Positions 1 to 6,086 of a stretch of DNA of 7,359 nucleotides are shown here, piece after piece. The notes under the pieces were generated by a model. The model was not told the DNA's origin. It saw only the letters and a program-made list of their open reading frames with translations, and made no database searches. The stretch comes from Pedosphaera sp. Its GTDB lineage: Bacteria > Verrucomicrobiota > Verrucomicrobiae > Limisphaerales > Pedosphaeraceae. The stretch lies in the NCBI GenBank assembly GCA_028293265.1, contig JAQGPB010000072.1, positions 1 through 7,359 on the forward strand, written 5' to 3'. Position numbers and translations under genes: made by a program. Every line of letters starts with the position of its first letter. The stretch's first letter is position 1.

Positions 1-158
1 ATACCACTTCCGATGCCGGCCGCAGCGACGGCAACACCGTCCAGTTGGAAAGCGAACTGTTGAAGATGAACCAAAACATGGTCGAGCACTCGCTGGAAAC
101 CGAGTTGGTGAGCAATTCACTCTTGAAAATGCGCCTCGCCATCACGGGCAAGAACTGA
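1..158 (+). CDS. flgB: Flagellar basal-body rod protein FlgB, C-terminal fragment
   Basis: FlgB is the proximal rod subunit that sits on the MS ring/FliE junction in the periplasm. Only the last 51 or so codons are present. The frame begins at base 3 and ends at the TGA at 156-158. The readable tail has the sequence DGNTVQLESELLKMNQN followed by a helical stretch ending in LLKMRLAITGKN. This matches the family C-terminus: a D-G-N-x-V-x-L-E-x-E segment, then a long amphipathic helix that packs in the rod. The stop lies 9 bp before the flgC start, the usual flgB-flgC arrangement. The start and N-terminal rod domain lie outside the window. Identification rests on the tail motif plus the neighbouring flgC and fliE. 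Confidence 0.9.
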   Translation, partial: TTSDAGRSDGNTVQLESELLKMNQNMVEHSLETELVSNSLLKMRLAITGKN

Positions 159-167
159 TTTTAAATT

Positions 168-599
168 ATGATCAACCTCCTCAGCGGCATTGACAGCACA
201 GCGTCGGCCTTGAATGCCGAGCGGATTCGCCTGGACGTGGTCTCCGAAAACATCGCGAACGTCAACACCACCAAGGGCCTCGACGGCAAGCCTTATCAGC
301 GGCAGCAGGTGATGTTCGAAGCAGTCTTGCAGGCGCAACAGGCAGGTGATGTCGCCGGCTCCGGGGCGCAATCAGTGCAGATCGCGCGCATCATGAACGA
401 CCCGCGCCCGCCGCGCATGGTCTATAACCCTTCGCATCCCGATGCTGACAAAACGGGAATGGTCGCCATGCCCGACATCAACATCCACGAGGAAATGGTG
501 GACATGATCGCCGGTTCCCGTTCCTACGAAGCCAATATAGCCGTGGTAAAAAACGCCCGCGCCATGGCCATGCAGGACCTTTCCATCGGCAAACATTAA
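168..599 (+). CDS. flgC: Flagellar basal-body rod protein FlgC
   Basis: FlgC is the second proximal rod subunit, exported by the flagellar type III system and polymerised in the periplasm. The 143-residue length is normal for the family. Residues about 6-35 carry the rod-protein N-terminal signature, with ALNAERIRLDVVSENIANVNT, the segment shared by FlgB/C/F/G. Residues about 98-143 hold the C-terminal rod/hook domain, with NIHEEMVDMIAGSRSYEANI and a final helix ending MQDLSIGKH. The ATG at 168 is chosen because the protein then starts directly before the conserved helix, as in other FlgC proteins. Upstream there is only AT-rich sequence and no Shine-Dalgarno motif. It follows flgB by 9 bp and precedes fliE by 18 bp, so the three are probably co-transcribed. 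Confidence 0.97.
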   Translation: MINLLSGIDSTASALNAERIRLDVVSENIANVNTTKGLDGKPYQRQQVMFEAVLQAQQAGDVAGSGAQSVQIARIMNDPRPPRMVYNPSHPDADKTGMVAMPDINIHEEMVDMIAGSRSYEANIAVVKNARAMAMQDLSIGKH

Positions 600-617
600 C
601 CGCCGTAACCCGCAAAA

Positions 618-998
618 ATGGACGCTCTCTCGGCATTAAAAATGATGACCGGCCCCGACCTGGGCACGAAGCTCAACAGCGTCGTGCAGGACGCGGCGGC
701 CAAGTCCATTCCCGCGCAGGATCTGGAGAAGCTCACGCCGAGCATTTCCGCGCAGCAGGTTGGAGGCAGCGAGTCCGCCGGTTCATTTTCAAACCTGCTC
801 GGCAATTTCGTCGGTGAAGTCAACGCGAAGCAAACCGCCGCCGGCGACGCCATCACCGGCCTGTTGAGCGGCAAGAATGTTTCGCTGCATCAGGCGATGA
901 TTTCGATGGAGGAAGCCAGCGTTTCCTTTTCGATGATGGTGGAAGTCCGGAACAAGCTTCTGGATTCGTACCAGGAACTGATGCGCATGCAGGTGTGA
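618..998 (+). CDS. fliE: Flagellar hook-basal body complex protein FliE
   Basis: FliE forms the junction between the FliF MS ring and the FlgB/FlgC rod and is among the first export substrates. The protein has 126 residues, slightly longer than the usual 95-115. The extra length is a poorly conserved N-terminal segment (residues 1-50). The diagnostic part is residues about 54-126: FSNLLGNFVGEVNAKQ, then SLHQAMISMEEASVSFSMM, then VEVRNKLLDSYQELMRMQV. This reproduces the family pattern of a helix, a V-x-L-H-x-x-M-I-x-x-E-x-A-x-x-x-F turn and the final V-R-N-K-x-x-x-x-Y-x-E-x-M-x-M helix. The ATG at 618 has no ribosome-binding motif in front of it; a later in-frame ATG would shorten only the variable part, so the exact start is less sure than the identity. 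The gene ends the first cluster segment; a 413-bp gap follows. Confidence 0.96.
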   Translation: MDALSALKMMTGPDLGTKLNSVVQDAAAKSIPAQDLEKLTPSISAQQVGGSESAGSFSNLLGNFVGEVNAKQTAAGDAITGLLSGKNVSLHQAMISMEEASVSFSMMVEVRNKLLDSYQELMRMQV

Positions 999-1108
999 GC
1001 AGCGTTACTTCTCTTCCTTGCTGCATTGCAGCGATAGTGCAATCCCCCAATGGTCAGGGCAAACGCATCTAAATTCTTTAATTTGCGGCGTTTTGGCCGT
1101 TCGTTTTT

Positions 1109-1228
1109 ATCCCGAAGGGATTATATCATTTAGCCTAAGGTTGGCCCGCTCGGCAGTATTTGCGGGCCTACCTTGGTTCAACAGGTTTTGGATCCTACCC
1201 TACTCTGAAAGAGTTGCATCGGTTCGCC
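1109..1228 (-). repeat. Structured intergenic repeat element with paired GAA/TTC-triloop hairpins
   Basis: Two related 27-nt units lie 93 bp apart (1109-1135 and 1202-1228), 16 of 27 positions identical. Each begins with a perfect 5-bp stem and a GAA loop: ATCCC-GAA-GGGAT and ACTCT-GAA-AGAGT. Three of the five stem pairs differ between the copies yet stay paired, which indicates selection or copying of the structure rather than chance. Each stem is followed by TT-N2-ATC and, after a few bases, GCC. Between them is a larger hairpin, 1135-1176, with arms AAGGTTGGCCCGC and GCGGGCCTACCTT (12 of 13 pairs) extended by C-G and T-G pairs. From memory, this layout resembles a dispersed repeat of Verrucomicrobiota and Planctomycetota genomes, often mis-annotated as small hypothetical proteins. 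The family assignment and the strand are recalled, not verified; the structure is seen directly. Confidence 0.65.
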
Positions 1229-1359
1229 CTTTCATCACCTGCGACGCCATATTCCCGAAGCCCCTTCCTGCCTAGCCGCGCCCTTGTTCGGGCAAAATTT
1301 TCCCATCTTGCCTCTCGGCGCCCCATCAAAACCCCTTGTTTTAGGCCATTTATACCTGG

Positions 1360-1375
1360 TGGCATATCGGCTGCT
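1360..1375 (+). promoter_or_regulatory. Putative sigma-54 (RpoN) promoter upstream of fliF
   Basis: The sequence TGGCATATCGGCTGCT contains the invariant GG-N10-GC spacing of sigma-54 promoters. It matches five of six bases of the -24 TGGCAC box and has TGC plus T at the -12 box, where the consensus is TTGCA/T. Transcription would start near 1386, giving a leader of about 26 nt before the fliF ATG at 1412. That leader can form two small hairpins (GACA-GTT-TGTC, 1384-1394; CGCC-N6-GGCG, 1394-1407) and has no Shine-Dalgarno motif. Sigma-54 control of mid-hierarchy flagellar operons is well known in several phyla. Here it is inferred from this single match; no enhancer-binding site was identified. 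Confidence 0.5.
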
Positions 1376-1411
1376 TAAAACCGGACAGTTTGTCGCCTTG
1401 AACGGCGCCCT

Positions 1412-3043
1412 ATGAACAAAAATATTTCGCAAATCGGCCAGCAACTCGCGGGCATCTGGAAGCAACTCGGCCTGAACCAGCGCATCAGCATCGTGCTGGC
1501 GACACTCGCTGTTTTGGCCGGCCTGGGAGGCCTGGCCTTCTGGTCCAGCCGCGTGGATTATTCGCTGCTTTACGGCAAACTGGACGAGGCCGAAGCCGCC
1601 AAGGTGATCGCCGCCCTGGACGAGTCAAAAGTGCCTTACCAAGTTCGCGGCGGCGGCTCCATTTTCGTTCCGGCCGACAAGGTTTACCAGGTCCGCATGC
1701 AAATGGCCGGCAAGGGCATTCCGCGCGGCGAAGGCGTTGGTTTTGAAATTTTTGACAAGGCGAACTTTGGCATTTCGGATTTCGTCCAGCGCGCGAATTA
1801 CACCCGCGCCATCCAAGGCGAACTGGCCCGCACCATCAGCCAGTTGGATCAGGTGGACTCCGCGCGCGTCATGATCGTGATGCCGGAAAACCGCCTGCTT
1901 TCGGACGCGACGCGCAAGCCCACCGCTTCCATCTTCGTCCGCATCAAGGGCAATGGCCAGTTGCCGACATCCGCTGTCAATTCCATCCGCTTCCTCGTGG
2001 CGAACAGCGTCGAAGGGCTGCAGGCCAACAATGTTTCCGTGGTGGACAACCAGGGCAATGTGCTTTCCGAAAACCAGGAGAATGATTCCGTCGCCGGCTT
2101 GTCCGGCAACCAGCTCACGGCACGGCGCAATTTTGAGCAATACCTGACCAAGAAGGCCGAAGGCATGCTCGAAAAGGTGCTAGGCCCCGGTCAGGCGGTC
2201 GTTCGCATTTCTGCCGACATCAACTGGGACACCATCACCCGCGAAGAGGAAAAGTTCGACCCGGACGGCCAGGTCGCGCGTTCCAGCACGATCAATGATG
2301 AAAATACGGATACTGCCACCGCCGCCGCAAATGGTGGCGCTCCCGGTCTCGCCGCCAGCGCCACTCCCGCCGATGGCAGTACCAACACCAACGCGGTCGC
2401 TGCCGCGCCGGTGAACAGCAGCCGCATGCGGAAGAAGGTCACGACTCTCAGCTACGAAATCAACAAGAGCACCAGCAAAATCCTCCAGGCCGCCGGCGGT
2501 TTGAAACGCATTTCCAGCGCCGTGTTCATCGCGCCACGTTTCGAGGGCAAGGGCACGGATCGCAAAGCCGTGCCGCGCACGCCGGAAGAACTGCAACGCA
2601 TCAAGCATATTGTCCAAAGCGCGCTTGGCATCATCGAAAACGACCCGGCCCGCAAGGACGAACTCACGCTCGAAGAAATGCCGTTCAACGATCAGATTGG
2701 CACGGAGCTGACCCAGCAGTTTGATCAGCAGCAGAAACGCCAGTTCTGGATGGATCTTGGCCAGAAGCTTATTTATCCCGTGATGGCCTTGGGCATGTTG
2801 TTCATGTTCTGGCGCCTGCTGAAGAGCACCAAGGTGAGTGACATTCCGATCGGAGTCCCCATCGGCAACGGCGCCAATGGGAATGGGAACGGCAACGGAA
2901 ATGGCAACGGCCATGGGCATTATGGACGCCCCGCCCCCGCAGTCGTGACGGTTGATGTGTTGAACCAATTGATCCGCGAAAACCCCGCCAACATGAGCCA
3001 AGCCGTCCGTTCCTGGCTGTCGCGTGGCAATCCCAATCCTTAA
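1412..3043 (+). CDS. fliF: Flagellar MS-ring protein FliF
   Basis: FliF builds the MS ring in the inner membrane, the base on which rod, C ring and export gate assemble. The 543 residues fit the family. A first membrane helix lies at about 24-45. The YscJ/FliF ring-building region follows at about 48-220, with YSLLYGKLDEAEAAKV, GIPRGEGVGFEIFD and the ARVMIVMPENRLL block. The second periplasmic region, about 220-450, includes an Ala/Thr/Asn-rich insert (about 300-335) where FliF proteins have the variable beta-collar loop. A second membrane helix spans about 453-470. The cytoplasmic tail has a Gly-Asn linker (485-502) and ends in VLNQLIRENPANMSQAVRSW, matching the FliG-binding tail (ENP...A...R.WL). 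The ATG at 1412 puts the first helix at the usual distance. fliH, not fliG, follows after 6 bp, so the intact FliG-binding tail implies a fliG elsewhere. Confidence 0.98.
   Translation: MNKNISQIGQQLAGIWKQLGLNQRISIVLATLAVLAGLGGLAFWSSRVDYSLLYGKLDEAEAAKVIAALDESKVPYQVRGGGSIFVPADKVYQVRMQMAGKGIPRGEGVGFEIFDKANFGISDFVQRANYTRAIQGELARTISQLDQVDSARVMIVMPENRLLSDATRKPTASIFVRIKGNGQLPTSAVNSIRFLVANSVEGLQANNVSVVDNQGNVLSENQENDSVAGLSGNQLTARRNFEQYLTKKAEGMLEKVLGPGQAVVRISADINWDTITREEEKFDPDGQVARSSTINDENTDTATAAANGGAPGLAASATPADGSTNTNAVAAAPVNSSRMRKKVTTLSYEINKSTSKILQAAGGLKRISSAVFIAPRFEGKGTDRKAVPRTPEELQRIKHIVQSALGIIENDPARKDELTLEEMPFNDQIGTELTQQFDQQQKRQFWMDLGQKLIYPVMALGMLFMFWRLLKSTKVSDIPIGVPIGNGANGNGNGNGNGNGHGHYGRPAPAVVTVDVLNQLIRENPANMSQAVRSWLSRGNPNP
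2864..2917 (+). repeat. Gly-Asn codon repeat in the FliF cytoplasmic linker
   Basis: Residues 485-502 of FliF are almost pure alternating Gly and Asn, ending in Gly-His. They come from a GGN-AAY hexanucleotide repeat that continues into one more His codon. The glycine codons vary (GGC, GGG, GGA) as do the asparagine codons (AAC, AAT), so this is not a fresh slippage tract. It separates the second membrane helix from the C-terminal FliG-binding helix and should be flexible and uncharged. Confidence 0.85.
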
Positions 3044-3049
3044 GCACCG

Positions 3050-3640
3050 ATGAATGCCTGGTCTGAAACCATCACTTTGCCTGCTCCGTTGCGCGATGCG
3101 CGCCGCGCTGGTCCCGCAACGGTCCATGTGCCTGCCGATCCCGCGCACGTAGACCCGTGGCATACCAGCTACGAGTTGGGCCGCGTTGCCGGCGAAAAAG
3201 CCTTGAGCGAACAATTGCTCAAACAACGCGCCGAACTCCACGAACTTTTCCAAGGACTGCTCGCTTCCCTGCGCCAAGCCGTTCCGCAAGTCATCCGCGA
3301 CACCGAGAATCTCATGGTCTCCCTCGCGTTGGAAGTCGCGCAAAAACTTGTCGGCGACATGCCGATTTCAGTGCCCATGGTCGAATCGGCGGTGCGCGAC
3401 GCGCTGGCGCGGGTGGAAGAGAGCGCCCAGTTGACCATCCGCCTGCATCCCGCCGATTTGGAACTGCTGCAAAACGCCCAGTCGTCCGTCCTGTCTTCGG
3501 GCGACGACTCCAGCGAATTCCGTTTTCTGGCTTCGCCCGAAGTCACGCGCGGCGGTTGCATGGTGCAGACCCGTTTCGGCACCGTGGACGCCCGGCGCGA
3601 AACCAAATTTGACCTGCTTAAAGCGAGCCTGCTTTCATGA
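3050..3640 (+). CDS. fliH: Flagellar assembly protein FliH (export ATPase regulator/stator)
   Basis: FliH dimerises, binds the N-terminus of the ATPase FliI, holds it at the C ring and export gate, and restrains its hydrolysis. The protein has 196 residues, within the FliH/YscL range. Residues 1-40 are variable and Pro/Ala-rich, with a Trp at position 4; N-terminal Trp residues of FliH contact FliN and FlhA in studied species. Residues 41-75 are a charged helix with a single GxxxG (Gly44, Gly48), far fewer such repeats than many FliH proteins have. The C-terminal FliH/VATPase-E-like domain (about 80-196) carries RLHPADLELL (131-140) and the signature RGGCMVQTRFGTVDAR (167-182). The stop overlaps the fliI start by 4 bp (ATGA), suggesting translational coupling with its partner. 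No Shine-Dalgarno motif precedes the ATG. Confidence 0.93.
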   Translation: MNAWSETITLPAPLRDARRAGPATVHVPADPAHVDPWHTSYELGRVAGEKALSEQLLKQRAELHELFQGLLASLRQAVPQVIRDTENLMVSLALEVAQKLVGDMPISVPMVESAVRDALARVEESAQLTIRLHPADLELLQNAQSSVLSSGDDSSEFRFLASPEVTRGGCMVQTRFGTVDARRETKFDLLKASLLS

Positions 3641-5019
3641 TCGCCACCCCAGAATCAATTGCCCCGAACCGCCTGGAAGGGATGTTGCGCCGCGTTCAGG
3701 AAACGCAGGTCGTCCGCAGCCATGGCCGTGTCGTCCAGCTCATCGGGCTGGTGATTGAATCCGAAGGCCCGCTGGCGGCCGTTGGTGAACTCTGTCGCAT
3801 CGAGTCTGCCCGCCACGACGGCGCCACGCTCGCGGAAGTGGTCGGCTTCCGCAACCACCATGTCCTGCTCATGCCGCTGGGCGAAATTCGCGGCATTCAT
3901 CCCGGCAGCGAAGTCGTCGCCCTCGGCACTTCGCTGCGGGTTCCCGTCGGCGAGGCGTTGAAAGGCCGCGTCATTGATGGCCTGGGAATCCCGTTGGATG
4001 ACTTGGGTCCCATCGAAACCGATGGCGCGGTCCAATTGCACATGGCGCCGCCGCATCCCTTGAAGCGCCAGCGCATCCACGACTCTTTTCGCACCGGCAT
4101 CAAGGCCATAGACGCTTTTACGCCCTGCGGTCGCGGACAACGGCTCGGCATTTTCGCCGGCAGCGGTGTCGGCAAATCCACGTTGCTCGGCATGATCGCC
4201 AGCCAGGCGGAGGCCGATGTCAACGTGATCGCGTTGATCGGCGAACGCGGACGCGAAGTACGCGAATTTCTGGAGAAAGACCTGGACGAAGCGGGCCGGC
4301 GCAAATCCGTCGTGGTGGTCGCCACCTCGAACCAGCCCGCCATTGCCCGCTTGAAAGGCGCGTTTGCCGCCATGGCCATTGCCGAACATTTTCGCGATGC
4401 CGGCCAGAACGTTTTGTTGATGATGGACTCGGTCACGCGCTTCGCGATGGCCCAACGCGAAATCGGCCTGGCCGTCGGCGAACCGCCCGCCACGCGCGGT
4501 TACACGCCCTCGGTTTTTTCCCTGCTGCCGCAATTGCTCGAACGCGCGGGCACCGGCGAACGCGGTTCCATTACCGGACTGTTCACCGTGCTCGTCGAGG
4601 CCGACGATATGAACGATCCCATCGCCGATGCCGTCCGCTCGATTCTGGATGGCCACATCGTCCTCACTCGCGAACTCGCCACGCAAAATCATTATCCCGC
4701 AATTGACGTACTGGAAAGCGTCAGCCGCCTGACGCGCGACCTCACCACGCCCGCGCAGCAGCAGCTTGCTTCCCGCGCCCGCGAAGCCATGGCCATCTAC
4801 CGCAAGAACCAGGATTTGATCAACATCGGCGCGTATCCGGCGGGCACGAGCCCGGCCATAGACGCGAGCATTCATTTGAACGAACCGCTGAAATTGTTTT
4901 TGCGCCAGGCCATCGGCCAGGGCTTTTCGCTCGAGCAAAGTTGGACGACGCTGAACGACACCATGGCCACCCCCACGCCCGCAAAACCGGCCGCACCCGC
5001 CGCAAGAAAAAATTCCTGA
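3637..5019 (+). CDS. fliI: Flagellum-specific ATPase FliI
   Basis: FliI is the hexameric ATPase of the flagellar type III export machine, related to the F1 beta subunit; it delivers chaperone-substrate complexes to the export gate. The 460-residue length is typical. An N-terminal beta-barrel domain covers about 30-105. The P-loop AGSGVGKST is at 174-182 with Lys180 and Ser181. The catalytic glutamate is expected at Glu203 in IGERGREVREF. The Walker B strand VLLMMDS ends at Asp264. The segment GEPPATRGYTPSVFSLLPQL (281-300) and the EADDMNDPIAD motif are the hallmarks that separate FliI/YscN from F1 and Rho. All catalytic residues are present. The C-terminus carries an Ala/Pro/Lys-rich tail (about 444-460). 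The gene overlaps fliH by 4 bp and is followed by fliJ after 6 bp, so the ATPase, its regulator and its stalk are made together. Confidence 0.98.
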   Translation: MIATPESIAPNRLEGMLRRVQETQVVRSHGRVVQLIGLVIESEGPLAAVGELCRIESARHDGATLAEVVGFRNHHVLLMPLGEIRGIHPGSEVVALGTSLRVPVGEALKGRVIDGLGIPLDDLGPIETDGAVQLHMAPPHPLKRQRIHDSFRTGIKAIDAFTPCGRGQRLGIFAGSGVGKSTLLGMIASQAEADVNVIALIGERGREVREFLEKDLDEAGRRKSVVVVATSNQPAIARLKGAFAAMAIAEHFRDAGQNVLLMMDSVTRFAMAQREIGLAVGEPPATRGYTPSVFSLLPQLLERAGTGERGSITGLFTVLVEADDMNDPIADAVRSILDGHIVLTRELATQNHYPAIDVLESVSRLTRDLTTPAQQQLASRAREAMAIYRKNQDLINIGAYPAGTSPAIDASIHLNEPLKLFLRQAIGQGFSLEQSWTTLNDTMATPTPAKPAAPAARKNS

Positions 5020-5025
5020 CGACGC

Positions 5026-5496
5026 ATGAAACCATTTCACTTCAACCTCGAAGCCGTTCGCACCCTGCGCCAGCGCCAGGAGCAGAAGGCGCTCGAACAA
5101 TACGCCCAGACACTGCTGGCGCGGCAACAGGCGGTCGAACGTCTGGAGTCGGCCCAACGCGAATTGGACGCTGCCTCGCTGGAACTGGCCGACCGCCTTG
5201 AAACGGGGTGCGCAGCTTCCCAGATTTCGCAGGCCAACGATTACCAGCGCGTCGTAATCAAGCGCCGGGACGAGTCCATGATCGCCTTGGGCGCAGCCGA
5301 ACGGCGGGTCAATGCCTCGCTCCAAGCCATGCTCGCCGCCCGGCAACAGCGCGAGATTGTTGACAAATTTTTCGACAAACAAAAGGCCACCCATCAGCGT
5401 GACCTGGCGCGCTCCGAGCAAAAGATGCTCGATGATCTCGCCGGCCGCCGCGGCAATTCCCTTTTTGCCTGGAACGCCGATCCCCATCTATCATGA
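5026..5496 (+). CDS. fliJ: Flagellar export protein FliJ
   Basis: FliJ is the soluble coiled-coil stalk that inserts into the FliI hexamer, like the gamma subunit of F1, and promotes its contact with FlhA. The protein has 156 residues against a usual 140-150. It opens with FHFNLEAVRTLRQRQEQKA (residues 4-22), the family pattern F-x-L-x-x-V-L-x-x-R-x-x-x-E. It then continues as two long charged helices (about 10-60 and 65-140) with heptad spacing, and near the end has the stretch ARSEQKMLDDLA typical of FliJ. The identification depends on this N-terminal pattern, the coiled-coil character and the position directly after fliI; sequence conservation in FliJ is always low. The ATG at 5026 has no ribosome-binding motif. 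The stop overlaps the next start by 4 bp (ATGA). Confidence 0.9.
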   Translation: MKPFHFNLEAVRTLRQRQEQKALEQYAQTLLARQQAVERLESAQRELDAASLELADRLETGCAASQISQANDYQRVVIKRRDESMIALGAAERRVNASLQAMLAARQQREIVDKFFDKQKATHQRDLARSEQKMLDDLAGRRGNSLFAWNADPHLS

Positions 5497-6086
5497 CCAA
5501 GATATTCACCTCTGTCTGGATGACCCTGCTCATCAGCGCCACCCTCTATTTCGGCGCCACCGTGCTTTTTTGGAAGACGCCAACGCCCGCCGCCGCATCC
5601 GCCGAGGAATCCGTGCCGCGACAATCGGCAATGGTTCCTTCCTGGGATTTTATCAATCCCGAGGCCGATCAGCTCATGGCCGAATTGAAAGTGGAAAAAA
5701 AGTCGCTGGAAAAAAAGGAGCAGATGCTCAGTGACCTGGAACTCCGCCTCCAGTCTGAACGCACCGAACTTAATCAGGTGACCCAATCCGTGCATCAGTT
5801 GCAGATGGATTTCGACCAGAATGTGGTGCGGATTCACGAGGAGGAAACCGCCAACCTTAAAAAGCTCGCGAAGGTTTATGCTGCGATGGCGGCCGACAGC
5901 GCCGCCAATATTCTGGCGGAACTTGATGATCTTTCGGTGGTCAAGATCATGGCTTTCATGAAGGAGGGTGAAACCGCCGCCATCTTCGAGGCGATGGCGA
6001 AGAAAGGCCAGACGGAGGCCAAACGAGCCGCCAATCTTTCCGAGCGCCTGCGATTGACCGCGTATCGCAACCCGCCCGCCAAATGA
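5493..6086 (+). CDS. Membrane-anchored coiled-coil protein, YlxF/MotE-like, between fliJ and fliK
   Basis: The protein has 197 residues. It starts with a short positive segment and one hydrophobic helix (about 8-27, a signal anchor), then a Pro/Ala/Ser-rich spacer (about 28-50). A strongly charged coiled coil follows (about 58-125), with KVEKKSLEKKEQMLSDLELR near its start. The last part (about 122-190) reads KLAKVYAAMAADSAANILAE and then DLSVVKIMAFMKEGETAAIF, the alternating A-x-I-L/M-x-x-M pattern of the MgtE N-terminal/FliG-like superhelix. This layout and the place between fliJ and fliK match Bacillus YlxF and the MotE family; MotE in Sinorhizobium is a chaperone of the motility protein MotC. 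The role is not settled in most species; a periplasmic task in stator or basal-body assembly is plausible here. It overlaps both neighbours by 4 bp (ATGA). Confidence 0.82.
   Translation: MTKIFTSVWMTLLISATLYFGATVLFWKTPTPAAASAEESVPRQSAMVPSWDFINPEADQLMAELKVEKKSLEKKEQMLSDLELRLQSERTELNQVTQSVHQLQMDFDQNVVRIHEEETANLKKLAKVYAAMAADSAANILAELDDLSVVKIMAFMKEGETAAIFEAMAKKGQTEAKRAANLSERLRLTAYRNPPAK

Larger units (their letters stand above)
999..1411. other. Intergenic region between fliE and fliF, no protein gene
   Basis: This 413-bp gap is the only long non-coding stretch in an otherwise tightly packed cluster. Short open frames cross it, but none resembles a known protein or has a convincing start, and they read through hairpins. 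It holds, in order: a small perfect hairpin just after fliE (GCTGC-ATT-GCAGC, 1020-1032) with no T-run after it; a structured repeat-like element (1109-1228, separate entry); a weak GCCC-N6-GGGC stem (1280-1293) followed by AAAATTTT; and a sigma-54-like promoter motif (1360-1375, separate entry). The segment around 1051-1080 also looks repeat-like to me, but I cannot show this from the sequence. No strong intrinsic terminator is visible, so read-through from fliE into fliF stays possible. Confidence 0.75.

Noticed and set aside
1020..1032. GCTGC-ATT-GCAGC hairpin as a terminator for fliE
   Set aside because: The 5-bp stem is short and no T-run follows; the next bases are a mixed GATAGTGC stretch. 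Not enough for an intrinsic terminator call.
1109..1228. The direct 27-nt repeats as the start of a CRISPR array
   Set aside because: Only two diverged units 93 bp apart, each internally palindromic, with a hairpin rather than a spacer between them, and no cas genes.
1280..1300. GCCC-N6-GGGC stem followed by AAAATTTT as a terminator
   Set aside because: Only four pairs and the T-run starts after four A residues; too weak to report as a terminator.
1018..1378. Short plus-strand open frames (85 and 72 codons) between fliE and fliF
   Set aside because: They read straight through the hairpin-rich repeat element, have no plausible start context and match the kind of spurious peptide such repeats give.
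2180..3343. A 387-codon open frame on the minus strand across fliF and fliH
   Set aside because: Same reason: it overlaps conserved fliF and fliH coding sequence and shows no domain of its own.
3655..5487. A 610-codon open frame on the minus strand across fliI and fliJ
   Set aside because: It lies opposite two well-identified genes whose codon positions explain its lack of stops. Its product is low in recognisable motifs and has unnatural composition. It is a shadow of GC-rich codon bias.
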